From assembly GCA_965260995.1 (NCBI GenBank), contig CBDHCD010000003.1:620001-684000 (forward strand): 64,000 nucleotides of DNA, given 5' to 3'. Numbering within the stretch: position 1 is the first letter of the stretch; each line of letters starts with the position of its first letter. Under the pieces are notes generated by a model. That model had not been told where the DNA came from and made no database searches. It saw only the letters and a program-made list of their open reading frames with translations. The position numbers were made by a program, and so were the translations under genes. This DNA is from JBBROS01 sp965260995. Its GTDB lineage: Bacteria > Pseudomonadota > Alphaproteobacteria > Acetobacterales > Acetobacteraceae. Positions 43,074 to 50,382 of the stretch are shown here, piece by piece.

Positions 43074-43628
43074 TTAAACCGGCTGGAGCGGGACGTGCTG
43101 CCCGGGCAGCACGGCTTCGATCCGGTCGCCCGTGCGCACGGGCCCGCCCTCGATGACGACGGCCATCACGCCGGCCTTGCGCACCAGGCCGCCGGCGGGG
43201 TCCCGGCCCAGGGTCGCGGCCATCAGGCCGGGCTGGAACGCGTCGAGTTGGCGGCACGGGTTGCGCAGGCCCGTGAGTTCGACCAGCGCCCGCGTCCCGA
43301 GGCGGAGCCTCGCGCCCGCGGACAAACTCAGCAGGTCGATGCCTCGCGTCAGCACGTTCTCGCCGATATCGCCCGCGGCGACACGGAAGCCTTGTTCGAC
43401 CAGCTCGTCCAGCAGTTCGGCCTGGAGCAGATGAACCTGCCGCAGGTTCGGTTGCGCGGGGTCGCGGGCCACGCGCGAGCGGTGCTTGACGGTGACGCCC
43501 TGGTGCGCGTCGCCGGCCACCCCCAGCCCGGCCAGCAACACGATCTCGGGCCTCGTGGGCTTGCTGAACCCGTGCGCCGCGTCGCACGCCACTGACATCA
43601 CCGTTGCCACGCCCGCCGCTGCCGCCAT
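43074..43628 (-). CDS. MOSC domain protein
   Basis: The product has 184 residues. The MOSC beta-barrel is recognised by 'GLGVAGDAHQGVTVKH' (the GDxH motif), 'LHLLQAELLDELVEQGF'-like 'VHLLQAELLDEL', 'GDIGENVLTRGIDLLSL' and the conserved Cys in 'TGLRNPCRQLDAF'. These domains bind molybdenum cofactor or carry sulfur, and some reduce N-hydroxylated compounds. There is no N-terminal beta-barrel partner domain. It diverges from creA over 129 bp. Lies inside the segment bracketed by the two hairpin repeats. Confidence 0.88.
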   Translation of the reverse strand: MAAAAGVATVMSVACDAAHGFSKPTRPEIVLLAGLGVAGDAHQGVTVKHRSRVARDPAQPNLRQVHLLQAELLDELVEQGFRVAAGDIGENVLTRGIDLLSLSAGARLRLGTRALVELTGLRNPCRQLDAFQPGLMAATLGRDPAGGLVRKAGVMAVVIEGGPVRTGDRIEAVLPGQHVPLQPV

Positions 43629-43757
43629 GCTGGGTCTCCTGATCGACGCATCCTGCTACGACGGGGGAGCGTCGTCGGCAACCGAGCCGGCGCCCTTCCG
43701 GTTGCGTCGCGGCCCGCCAGGGGTCATGTGTCGCGGCATTGATCGAGGACCCTGCCC

Positions 43758-44225
43758 ATGCGCCGCCTGCTCGCCTGCCTGCTGCTGCTTTCCATATCTG
43801 CCGCCGCGGCCGAGGATCCGGTCCGGATCGGCGACGTCAGCACCACCTTTCGCGTGCTCGGCCGCAACGACCGCATCGTGGTGGACCGCTACGACGACCC
43901 GCGCGTGGCGGGCGTGAGCTGTTACCTCTCCCGGGCCGAGACGGGGGGCATCAAGGGCTCAATCGGGCTGGCGACGGACCCGAGCCGGTTCAGCATCTCG
44001 TGCCGGGCGACCGGGCCGGTGACGGTGCCGGCCAAGCTGCCGGACAACGAGGTGGTGTTCGGGGCGTCGGCCAACTGGTTGTTCAAGGAAATCCGGGTCA
44101 GCCGCATGTGGGACGAGCAGAAGCGCGTGCTGGTCTATCTCGTTTGGTCCACCAAGGCGCTGAGCACGGGCGGCAGCCCTTACAACAGCGTGACGGTGGT
44201 GCCGGTCAACGCGGCGGCGCCGTGA
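43758..44225 (+). CDS. creA: CreA family periplasmic protein
   Basis: This 155-residue protein has a clear signal peptide (RRLLACLLLLSISAAAA). The core 'RIGDVSTTFRVLGRNDRIVV', 'DDPRVAGVSCYLSRAETGGI', then 'SANWLFKEIRVSRMWDEQKR' and 'LVYLVWSTKALSTGGSPYNS' follows E. coli CreA closely. Two cysteines (in SCYLS and ISCRA) probably form a disulfide. Biochemical function is unknown. Overlaps the yjbQ stop/start by 4 bp. Confidence 0.9.
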   Translation: MRRLLACLLLLSISAAAAEDPVRIGDVSTTFRVLGRNDRIVVDRYDDPRVAGVSCYLSRAETGGIKGSIGLATDPSRFSISCRATGPVTVPAKLPDNEVVFGASANWLFKEIRVSRMWDEQKRVLVYLVWSTKALSTGGSPYNSVTVVPVNAAAP

Positions 44226-44641
44226 CGCAGGCGACGCATACCCTGGTCGTCGAGACGCGCGGGCCGGGCCTGGCGGAGATCACCGGCCCGGTGCGCCGGT
44301 GGGTCGCGGGGCAGGGGAGCGGGACCGGGCTGCTGACGCTGTGGTGCCGGCACACCTCGGCCTCGCTGCTGGTGCAGGAGAACGCGAGCGCCGACGTGCG
44401 GGCGGACTTGCATGACTTCTTCGCCGCTCTCGCGCCGCACGCGGCCGGGCGTTACCGGCACGGGGATGAGGGGTTGGACGACATGCCGGCGCACCTGCGC
44501 AGTGCGTTGACACAGCCCGGCTTGAGCATTCCGGTGATGGAAGGCGCGCCGGTGCTGGGCACCTGGCAAGGCATTTACCTGTTCGAACACCGGGACCGTC
44601 CGCACCGGCGCGAGGTGGCGCTGCATCTGCTGAGGGCCTGA
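44222..44641 (+). CDS. yjbQ: YjbQ family protein (UPF0047, secondary thiamine-phosphate synthase-like)
   Basis: The product has 139 residues. The conserved ligands are visible in 'LWCRHTSASLLVQENASADV' and 'RYRHGDEGLDDMPAHLRSAL', followed by 'LGTWQGIYLFEHRDRPHRRE', the YjbQ signature. Members rescue thiamine-phosphate synthase mutants weakly; the physiological role is open. GTG start is coupled to creA (GTGA). Confidence 0.92.
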   Translation: MTQATHTLVVETRGPGLAEITGPVRRWVAGQGSGTGLLTLWCRHTSASLLVQENASADVRADLHDFFAALAPHAAGRYRHGDEGLDDMPAHLRSALTQPGLSIPVMEGAPVLGTWQGIYLFEHRDRPHRREVALHLLRA

Positions 44642-44894
44642 GCGGAGTTTGCTGGCCGCTGGCAGTCCGGCCCGCGCCCCGCCGGTGCTGGAGGAGGGTG
44701 AAGAATAACGAGGACTCCTGGAGAGCGTCCAAGGTGTCGCTTGCCCGGGCGAAATCACGCATCAAGGCTGCGACGGTGGCGTGAAGCTTGTGGGTCGGGC
44801 GTTATCAGCATGGACCTGGATGAGGGTCGGCGCCACGACCCTCGTCTCCCGCTGCTCCAGGCGGCCGCCATCAAAAGCGGCGTCAGCTCCTCCC
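44642..44894. other. Gene-free stretch after yjbQ
   Basis: I see no intact gene here. On the minus strand a frame opening at 44765 (MMRDFARASDTLDALQESSL) looks coding for about 30 codons but then runs antisense through yjbQ, so it may be a fragment. Third-position GC periodicity is poor compared with real genes nearby. Confidence 0.5.
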
Positions 44895-45234
44895 GCGGTG
44901 GCACGGCTCGACCGTATCCCGGAACGGCTGAACGCCGCGCCTCGGCAACGAGGCGCAGCAAAACCTCCAGCGCCGGCCGGGAGCGTCGCCCACGAGATCG
45001 TGCGGCCCAACGTCTCGCCAGTCGTGCCGGCGACCAAGGCGAGCGATTTGCGGGCGGATGGGGCCGAGCCGTGGCGCGTCCCTGTCTCGGGCCAGGTGAC
45101 GCTGGTGATTGAGGGTGCCCGGCCCGGTCATCGGGATCGCACTCGACGCGGGTGGCTTCGAGGATCCACCGCGGATGGTGGAGGCGTGGGGGCTGCGCGA
45201 CGGGCTGGAGCAGTGCCGGCTTGGCGCTTTCTAA
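44895..45234 (+). pseudogene. Decayed gene with a frameshift, ending in repeat copy B
   Basis: In one frame the text 'VRPNVSPVVPATKASDLRAD' and 'WRVPVSGQVTLVIEG' reads as good protein up to about 45113. It then breaks down, while the +1 frame from 45115 reads 'VPGPVIGIALDAGGFEDPPR' and 'MVEAWGLRDGLEQCRLGAF' to a TAA at 45232-45234. A single-base insertion in the GAGGG at 45111-45115 explains both. The 5' end is not recognisable. The stop codon is the first bases of repeat copy B, so the natural C-terminus may have been lost. Family not recognised. Confidence 0.4.
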
Positions 45235-45316
45235 ACCACTCTAGCCATCGTTCTACGCAGTTACTCAGTTTGATCGGACGCGAGGTGCGTCCGACAAAAC
45301 TGAAACCGCTCTAGCG
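45231..45316 (-). repeat. Hairpin repeat, copy B (inverted relative to copy A)
   Basis: Read on the minus strand, it begins CTAGAGCGGTTTCAG, carries the same ACCTC-looped hairpin (45266-45281 with 45287-45302, two mismatches) and ends GAACGATGGCTAGAGTGG, like copy A. Differences between copies in the outer stem are partly compensatory. Its last bases contain the stop codon of the DUF6481 gene. Confidence 0.85.
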
Positions 45317-45673
45317 CCGTGCCTTGCGCGCCGCGTATTTCGCATCCCGCGCCGCTTTGCGTTCCGCCCGGATCGCCTCGTCCCGCGCCGCCTGCTCGGC
45401 GGCCTTGCGCTCCGCTTCCGCCGCTGCCGCCGCCTCGGCTTCCAGCCGCATCCGTTCCGCTTCCTGCTTCTTCAGATCCTCGACCTGCTTCAGCTTGGCT
45501 CGTTCGGCCATGCGCTTCTCGCGCGCCTCGGCGACCGTGCGGCGCTCTGCCGCGCGGGCCAGCACCGCCGGGTCGTCGGCCGGGGGGCGGGACTTGAACC
45601 GTTCCACCAAGGCCCGCTTCGCCGCGGCGGCCTCGTCGCGGCGGTCGTTGAACGTGCTGCCCTTCAAGGCCAT
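45311..45673 (-). CDS. DUF6481 family protein
   Basis: The product has 120 residues. The start 'MALKGSTFNDRRDEAAAAKR' and 'FKSRPPADDPAVLARAAERR' match DUF6481. A long Ala/Glu/Arg/Lys-rich helix, probably coiled coil, follows and ends DAKYAARKARR, also typical. Function unknown. ATG 45673 follows GGAGAGATGACC. Its TAG stop (45311-45313) is supplied by repeat copy B, though the C-terminus still has family-like length. Confidence 0.82.
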   Translation of the reverse strand: MALKGSTFNDRRDEAAAAKRALVERFKSRPPADDPAVLARAAERRTVAEAREKRMAERAKLKQVEDLKKQEAERMRLEAEAAAAAEAERKAAEQAARDEAIRAERKAARDAKYAARKARR

Positions 45674-45799
45674 TCGGTCATCTCTCCGTGTTGCATGCCG
45701 CAAGATATGTCATCCGCCGCGCAAATTGAACTGCTGCCGCGCGGCCCTGTCCCGTGCGCCGATTGGTTATTCCGCCGGCCAGTCGTTTCCGCCAATCAG

Positions 45800-46645
45800 T
45801 TATTTCCGCTCTGGCCCGGCGTCCAGCAGGGCCAGGTTCTGCTGCGCCAGGTCGGCCGTCGCGCTGTCGGGGGCGAGGCGCACGGCCTGCTCCCAATCCC
45901 GCCGCGCGCCCGCCCGGTCGCCCTGGCGTTGGCGCAGGATGCCGCGCTCCAGCAGCGCGTCGGCGTCGTCCGGGTCGAGGCCGACCGCCTGGTCGATGTC
46001 TGCCTGCGCCAGGTCCAGCCGGTCGAGCTGCCGCCAGGCCGAAGCGCGGAACACCAGCGCGTCCACCCGCCCCGGCTCCAGGTCGAGCGCCCGGCTCAGG
46101 TCGTCCGCCGCCTGCTGATAGCGTTCCAGCGCGCCTTCAGCCATCGAGCGGTCGACCAGCAGGTCGGCATTGTCGGGCGTCAGCGACAAGGCGAGCGTGG
46201 TGGACGCCAGCGCGTGGTCCGGCGAGCCGGCGATCAGCCACGCCTGCCCGGCCTGGGCATAGACGGCCGCCCGCGCCGTGCCGGAGGCCCCGCTGTGGCC
46301 GGCGAGCGTGTCGAGCATCGCCGCGCCAGCCTCCGGCTCGCCGAAGGCGATCGTCGCGAGGGCCGAGCAGTGGGTCGCGCCGTCGCCCCCTCCGGCCGCG
46401 GTCCATGTGTCGGCGAGGGCGCGCGCGCCGTTCGGGTCGGTGGCCAGCATCGCGAGGCAGCGGTCGTAGTCCGCGCCCTGGGCGATCCGCGGCGGGATGG
46501 GCGGCACGGGAAGCGGCTCATCCGCCGCCGTCTCGAGGGCCGGATCGTCCCGCCACCACCATGCGCCGCCGGCGAGGAGCAGGGCTGCGAGGATCGCGCC
46601 GGCGAAAGCCACGGGTTTCCACTTGCGCACCGGATCGTTCCACAT
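45800..46645 (-). CDS. Membrane-anchored tetratricopeptide-repeat protein
   Basis: The product has 281 residues. An N-terminal anchor (VAFAGAILAALLLAGGAWWW) is followed by a linker of prolines. TPR units then run from about residue 95 to the end, e.g. 'ALASTTLALSLTPDNADLL', 'AADDLSRALDLEPGRVDALV' and 'AQADIDQAVGLDPDDADALL'. The C-terminal repeats match the TPR consensus best. It is probably periplasm-facing and scaffolds other proteins. Starts 33 bp from the divergent epimerase-like gene. Confidence 0.78.
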   Translation of the reverse strand: MWNDPVRKWKPVAFAGAILAALLLAGGAWWWRDDPALETAADEPLPVPPIPPRIAQGADYDRCLAMLATDPNGARALADTWTAAGGGDGATHCSALATIAFGEPEAGAAMLDTLAGHSGASGTARAAVYAQAGQAWLIAGSPDHALASTTLALSLTPDNADLLVDRSMAEGALERYQQAADDLSRALDLEPGRVDALVFRASAWRQLDRLDLAQADIDQAVGLDPDDADALLERGILRQRQGDRAGARRDWEQAVRLAPDSATADLAQQNLALLDAGPERK

Positions 46646-46678
46646 CTGCCCGGCCCGGCAAATACGGTAAGGTGGGCC

Positions 46679-47542
46679 ATGCAAGCAATGCAGCTCCTCA
46701 TCTTCGGCCTGGGCTACACCGGGACCGAGATCGCCCGCCGCGCTGCGGGGGCCGGGCTGTCGGTGACGGCCACCAGCCGCGCGCCCGACCGTCTCACCCC
46801 CCCGCCCGGCGTCCGCCTGGTCGCGTTCGACGACGCGGGGCCGGTCCTGCGCGCCGCCACCCACGTCCTGCAAACCGCTCCGCCCGGCGAGGACGGCGAC
46901 CCGGCGCTGCGCCGCTTCGGCCCCGACCTCGGCGTGCCGTCCTGGGCCGGCATGATCTCCACCACCGGCGTCTACGGCGACCGCGGCGGCGCGTGGGTGG
47001 ATGAGGACACCCCGCCCGCGCCCACCGGCCCGCGCGGCCAGCGCCGGGCCGAGGCGGAGCGGGCCTGGGCCGCCGCCTTCCCGGGCGCGCGGGTCGACCT
47101 GTTCCGCGCCGCCGGCATCTACGGTCCCGGCCGCTCGGTGCTGGACGACGTGCGCGCGGGCACGGCGCGGCGGGTGGACAAGCCCGACCACCTGTTCGGC
47201 CGCATCCACCGCGACGACATCGCCCGCGCCGTGCTGGCCGCCATGCGCCAGGACCGCGCGCCCGGTCCCCGCGTGCTGAACCTCAACGACGACGAGCCGG
47301 CCACCAACGCCAACGTGGTGGCCGAGGCCGCCCGCCTGCTGGGCGCGCCCGCGCCGCCGCTGGTGCCGTTCGAGCAGGCGCTGGCGGAGATGAGCGCGAT
47401 GGGCCGCAGCTTCTGGGCCGAGAACCGCAAGGTGTCCGGGCGCAAGACCCAGGAACGGCTCGGCCTAACCTGGCGCTACCCGACCTTTCGCGAGGGCCTC
47501 GCCGCCATCCTGGCCGAGGAGGGCGGCGTGCAGGCGCCCTAG
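46679..47542 (+). CDS. NAD(P)-dependent epimerase/dehydratase-like protein (YeeZ-type SDR)
   Basis: The product has 287 residues. The Rossmann motif is GLGYTGTEIA (residues 10-19). 'ISTTGVYGDRGGAWVDEDTP' and 'FRAAGIYGPGRSVLDDVRAG' are typical of the YeeZ/WcaG-like extended SDR group, with Tyr in GVYG. 'FGRIHRDDIARAVLAAM' is the usual substrate-loop region. Start at ATG 46679 after AAGGTGGGCC; a second ATG at 46688 is possible. The substrate is unknown. The 3' end overlaps the convergent hydrolase gene by 78 bp. Confidence 0.85.
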   Translation: MQAMQLLIFGLGYTGTEIARRAAGAGLSVTATSRAPDRLTPPPGVRLVAFDDAGPVLRAATHVLQTAPPGEDGDPALRRFGPDLGVPSWAGMISTTGVYGDRGGAWVDEDTPPAPTGPRGQRRAEAERAWAAAFPGARVDLFRAAGIYGPGRSVLDDVRAGTARRVDKPDHLFGRIHRDDIARAVLAAMRQDRAPGPRVLNLNDDEPATNANVVAEAARLLGAPAPPLVPFEQALAEMSAMGRSFWAENRKVSGRKTQERLGLTWRYPTFREGLAAILAEEGGVQAP

Positions 47543-48250
47543 CACGGCCAGGTCCTCGGGCCGGGACAGGCGGTGGTCGCCGTCCTTGACCAGCGTCACC
47601 TGCACGTCGTCGCTGTCCAGCCGCGCCGCGAGGCGCAGGGCGGTTTCCCACGGCACGTCCGGGTCTCGCTGGCCGTGCAGCAGCCGAACCGGGCAGCGCA
47701 GGCCGATAGGCGCGTGCATCAGCAGGCGCCGCCGCCCGTCCTCGATCAGCCGCAGCGTGATCGGCGTCGGCTCGCCGTACTCGCTCGGGGCGAGCAGCAC
47801 GCCGTCCCGCCGCAGGGTGTCGCGCTCGGCCGGCATCATCGCGTCCCACATCAGCGCCTCGGTGAAGTCGGGCGCGGCGGCGACGCCGAGCAGCCCGGCC
47901 AGGCGTTCGGGCCGGGCGAGCGCCAGCAGCAGCATGATCCAGCCGCCCATGCTGGACCCGATCAGCAGCAGCGGCCCGTCCGTCAGCCGGTCGATCAGCA
48001 GCAGCGCGTCCTCGGTCCATCGTCCGATGGTGCCGTCCGTGAACGCCCCGTCGCTCGCGCCGTGGCCGGAATAGTCGAGCCGCAGGCAGGCGGTCCCCCG
48101 CGCGCGGCACCAGGTTTCGGCGGCGAGCGCCTTGCTGCCGCCCATGTCGCTGCGGAAGCCGGGCAGGAACACCGTGGTCGGGCCGCGCCCCGGCGTTCGC
48201 ACCCAGGCCAGGTGGGTGCCGTCGCCCCGGTCCGTCCGTCCTTGCTCCAT
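47465..48250 (-). CDS. Alpha/beta hydrolase
   Basis: The product has 261 residues. The nucleophile elbow is GSSMGGW, with the oxyanion-hole region 'FLPGFRSDMGGSKA' and 'LRLDYSGHGASDG'. The C-terminal 'VRLLHGQRDPDVPW' gives the acid and 'DGDHRLSRPEDL' the His of the triad. It resembles the palmitoyl-thioesterase/ABHD10-like branch. ATG 48250 follows GGAGGCCAGGA; earlier in-frame ATG at 48271 lacks this. Convergent overlap of 78 bp with the epimerase-like gene. Confidence 0.87.
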   Translation of the reverse strand: MEQGRTDRGDGTHLAWVRTPGRGPTTVFLPGFRSDMGGSKALAAETWCRARGTACLRLDYSGHGASDGAFTDGTIGRWTEDALLLIDRLTDGPLLLIGSSMGGWIMLLLALARPERLAGLLGVAAAPDFTEALMWDAMMPAERDTLRRDGVLLAPSEYGEPTPITLRLIEDGRRRLLMHAPIGLRCPVRLLHGQRDPDVPWETALRLAARLDSDDVQVTLVKDGDHRLSRPEDLAVLGRLHAALLGQDGGEALAKGRVAPG

Positions 48251-48287
48251 TCCTGGCCTCCTGCCGCCCAAGTGCTATAGCGCCGCG

Positions 48288-49421
48288 ATGGACCCGCTCC
48301 CACCCGGCACCACCATCCTGCAAGTGCTGCCGCGGCTCGAAACGGGCGGCGTGGAGCGCGGCACGGTGGAGATCGCGCGGGCGGTGACGGTGGCGGGCGG
48401 GGTAGGACTGGTCGCTAGCGCGGGCGGGCGACTGGTGGAGGCGGTCGAGCGGGCAGGGGGGCGGCACGTCGCCATGCCGCTGGCCGGCAAGGGTCCGCTC
48501 GCCATCTGGCGCAACGCCGGGCGGCTGGCGGTGCTGATCGGCGCGGAGCGCGTGTCCCTCGTCCACGCCCGTTCCCGCGCCCCGGCCTGGTCGGCGTGGC
48601 GGGCGGCGCGGCGGACCGGGGTGCCGTTCGTGACCACCTACCACGGCGTCTACAACGAAGGCGTGCCGGGCAAGCGCCGCTACAACGCGGTCATGGCCAG
48701 CGGCGACCGGGTGATCGCGATCAGCCGCTACGTCGCCCGCCTCGTCACCGAGCGCCACGGCGCCGACCCGGCGCGCGTGCGCGTCATCCCCCGCGGCGTC
48801 GATCCAGCGGTGTTCGATCCGGACAGCGTGACGGCGGCGCGCGTCGCCGCCCTGGCCGGCGCTTGGCGCATCTCGGAGGGCGTCCCCGTCATCATGCTGC
48901 CCGCCCGCCTCAGCCGCTGGAAGGGCCAGGCCGTGCTGCTCGCCGCCTTGGCCCAGATGCGGGCGCGAAACGCCGTCTGCGTGCTGGTGGGCGGCGGACG
49001 CCCCGGCTTCGCCCGCGAGTTGGAGCAACTGGCCGCCTCGCTCGGCGTCGCCGACCGCCTGCGCCTGGCCGGGCACTGCGACGACGTGCCCGCCGCCCTG
49101 ATGCTGGCGACCGTCGCCGTCAGCGCCTCCACCGACCCGGAAGGCTTCGGCCGCGCCGTGATCGAGGCGCAGGCGATGGGCCGCCCCGTCATCGCCACCA
49201 ACCACGGCGGCGCGGCCGAGACGGTGGAGCACGGCGCGACCGGCTGGCACGTCCCGCCCGGCGACGCCGACGCCCTCGCCACCGCGCTCGACCGCGCCTT
49301 GGCGCTCCCGCCCGGGGAGCGCGCCGCGCTGGGCGGGCGGGCGCGGGCCGGGGTGCTGCGCCGTTACACGGTCACGGCGATGCAAGCGGCGACGCTCGAT
49401 GTGTACCGCGAGTTGCTGTGA
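48288..49421 (+). CDS. Glycosyltransferase family 4
   Basis: The product has 377 residues. It is a GT-B fold with 'VLPRLETGGVERGTVEIARA' at the N-terminus and 'VTTYHGVYNEGVPGKRRYN' in the middle. The donor-site signature 'STDPEGFGRAVIEAQAMGRP' (E-x7-E) follows. It most likely builds lipopolysaccharide or another envelope glycan, since the coupled downstream gene is a heptosyltransferase-like GT9. Start ATG 48288. The next gene overlaps by 4 bp. Confidence 0.9.
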   Translation: MDPLPPGTTILQVLPRLETGGVERGTVEIARAVTVAGGVGLVASAGGRLVEAVERAGGRHVAMPLAGKGPLAIWRNAGRLAVLIGAERVSLVHARSRAPAWSAWRAARRTGVPFVTTYHGVYNEGVPGKRRYNAVMASGDRVIAISRYVARLVTERHGADPARVRVIPRGVDPAVFDPDSVTAARVAALAGAWRISEGVPVIMLPARLSRWKGQAVLLAALAQMRARNAVCVLVGGGRPGFARELEQLAASLGVADRLRLAGHCDDVPAALMLATVAVSASTDPEGFGRAVIEAQAMGRPVIATNHGGAAETVEHGATGWHVPPGDADALATALDRALALPPGERAALGGRARAGVLRRYTVTAMQAATLDVYRELL

Positions 49422-50341
49422 ACATCCTCGTCATCAAGCTGGGGGCGCTGGGTGACGTCGTGCTCGCCTTCCAGCCGTTCGCCGACATCCGCGCCCACCA
49501 CCCGGACGCCCGCATCACCCTGCTGACCACGGCCGCGTTCGCGCCGATGCTGGCTGGGAGCCCCTGGTTCGACCGCGTGCTGACCGACCGCCGGCCGCGC
49601 TGGTGGGACCTCGCCGGCCTGCGCGCGCTGCGCCGCGTGCTGGGCGGCTACGACCTGGTCTACGACTTGCAGACCAGCGGGCGGTCGTCGCGCTACTTCC
49701 GCCTCGCGGGCCGCCCGCCGTGGTCCGGCATCGCCCGCGGCGCCAGCCTGGCGCACGCCAACCTGGCCCGCGACGCCATGCATACCATCGATCGCCAGCG
49801 CGACCAGCTCGCCATCGCCGGCGTGCCGCCCGCCGCGCCCGCCGCGCTCGATTGGCTGGCGCGGGACGCGCCCGATTGGCTGGCGCGGGACGCGCCTGGC
49901 CTCGACGGCCCTTACGCGGTACTGGTGCCCGGGGCCGCGCCGCATCGCCCGGCCAAGCGGTGGCCGGCCGAGCGGTTCGGCGCGCTCGCCGCCCGGCTCG
50001 ACGCCCGCGGCCTGCGCCCCGTGGTCGCCGGCGCCGCCGCCGATACGCCGCTGGCCCGCGCCGTCGTCGCCCTGTGCCCGGCCGCGCTCGACCTCACCGG
50101 GCGCACTACCCTGCCGCAACTGGCGGGATTGGCGGCCGGGGCGGCGGTGGCGGTCGGCAACGACACCGGGCCGATGCACCTGGCCGCCGCCGTCGGCTGC
50201 CCGTGCGTCGTGCTGTTCTCCGCCGAGAGCGACCCGGCGCTCACCGCGCCGCGCGGACGGGCGCCCGGCCAGGTGCGGGTGCTCCGCGCCGCCGAGCTGG
50301 CCGACCTGCCGGTGGAGAGGGTTGCGGACGCGCTGCCGTGA
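49418..50341 (+). CDS. Glycosyltransferase family 9 (ADP-heptose:LPS heptosyltransferase-like)
   Basis: The product has 307 residues. It starts 'VNILVIKLGALGDVVLAFQP' (GTG start), the GT9 signature with the catalytic Asp of GALGD. It has 'LVPGAAPHRPAKRWPAERFG' (P-x2-KRWP) and 'VGNDTGPMHLAAAVGCP' for the nucleotide-sugar. The family adds heptose to the inner core of LPS. It carries an 8-residue tandem duplication (DWLARDAP twice) in the middle loop. thrS follows 41 bp later. Confidence 0.9.
   Translation: MNILVIKLGALGDVVLAFQPFADIRAHHPDARITLLTTAAFAPMLAGSPWFDRVLTDRRPRWWDLAGLRALRRVLGGYDLVYDLQTSGRSSRYFRLAGRPPWSGIARGASLAHANLARDAMHTIDRQRDQLAIAGVPPAAPAALDWLARDAPDWLARDAPGLDGPYAVLVPGAAPHRPAKRWPAERFGALAARLDARGLRPVVAGAAADTPLARAVVALCPAALDLTGRTTLPQLAGLAAGAAVAVGNDTGPMHLAAAVGCPCVVLFSAESDPALTAPRGRAPGQVRVLRAAELADLPVERVADALP
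49850..49897 (+). repeat. 24-bp in-frame tandem duplication in the GT9 gene
   Basis: Units 49850-49873 and 49874-49897 differ only at the last base (silent) and encode the DWLARDAP segment twice. It lies between the two Rossmann domains. Confidence 0.85.
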
Positions 50342-50382
50342 GGCCATACGGAACGGCCCGCCCATGAGGACGCACCGACGCC

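Noticed and set aside
44280..44765. Minus-strand open frame antisense to yjbQ
   Set aside because: Only the first 30 codons look coding; the rest is antisense to a well-supported gene.
45695..46678. Long plus-strand extension upstream of the epimerase-like gene
   Set aside because: It is the antisense of the TPR gene; high GC leaves many antisense frames open.
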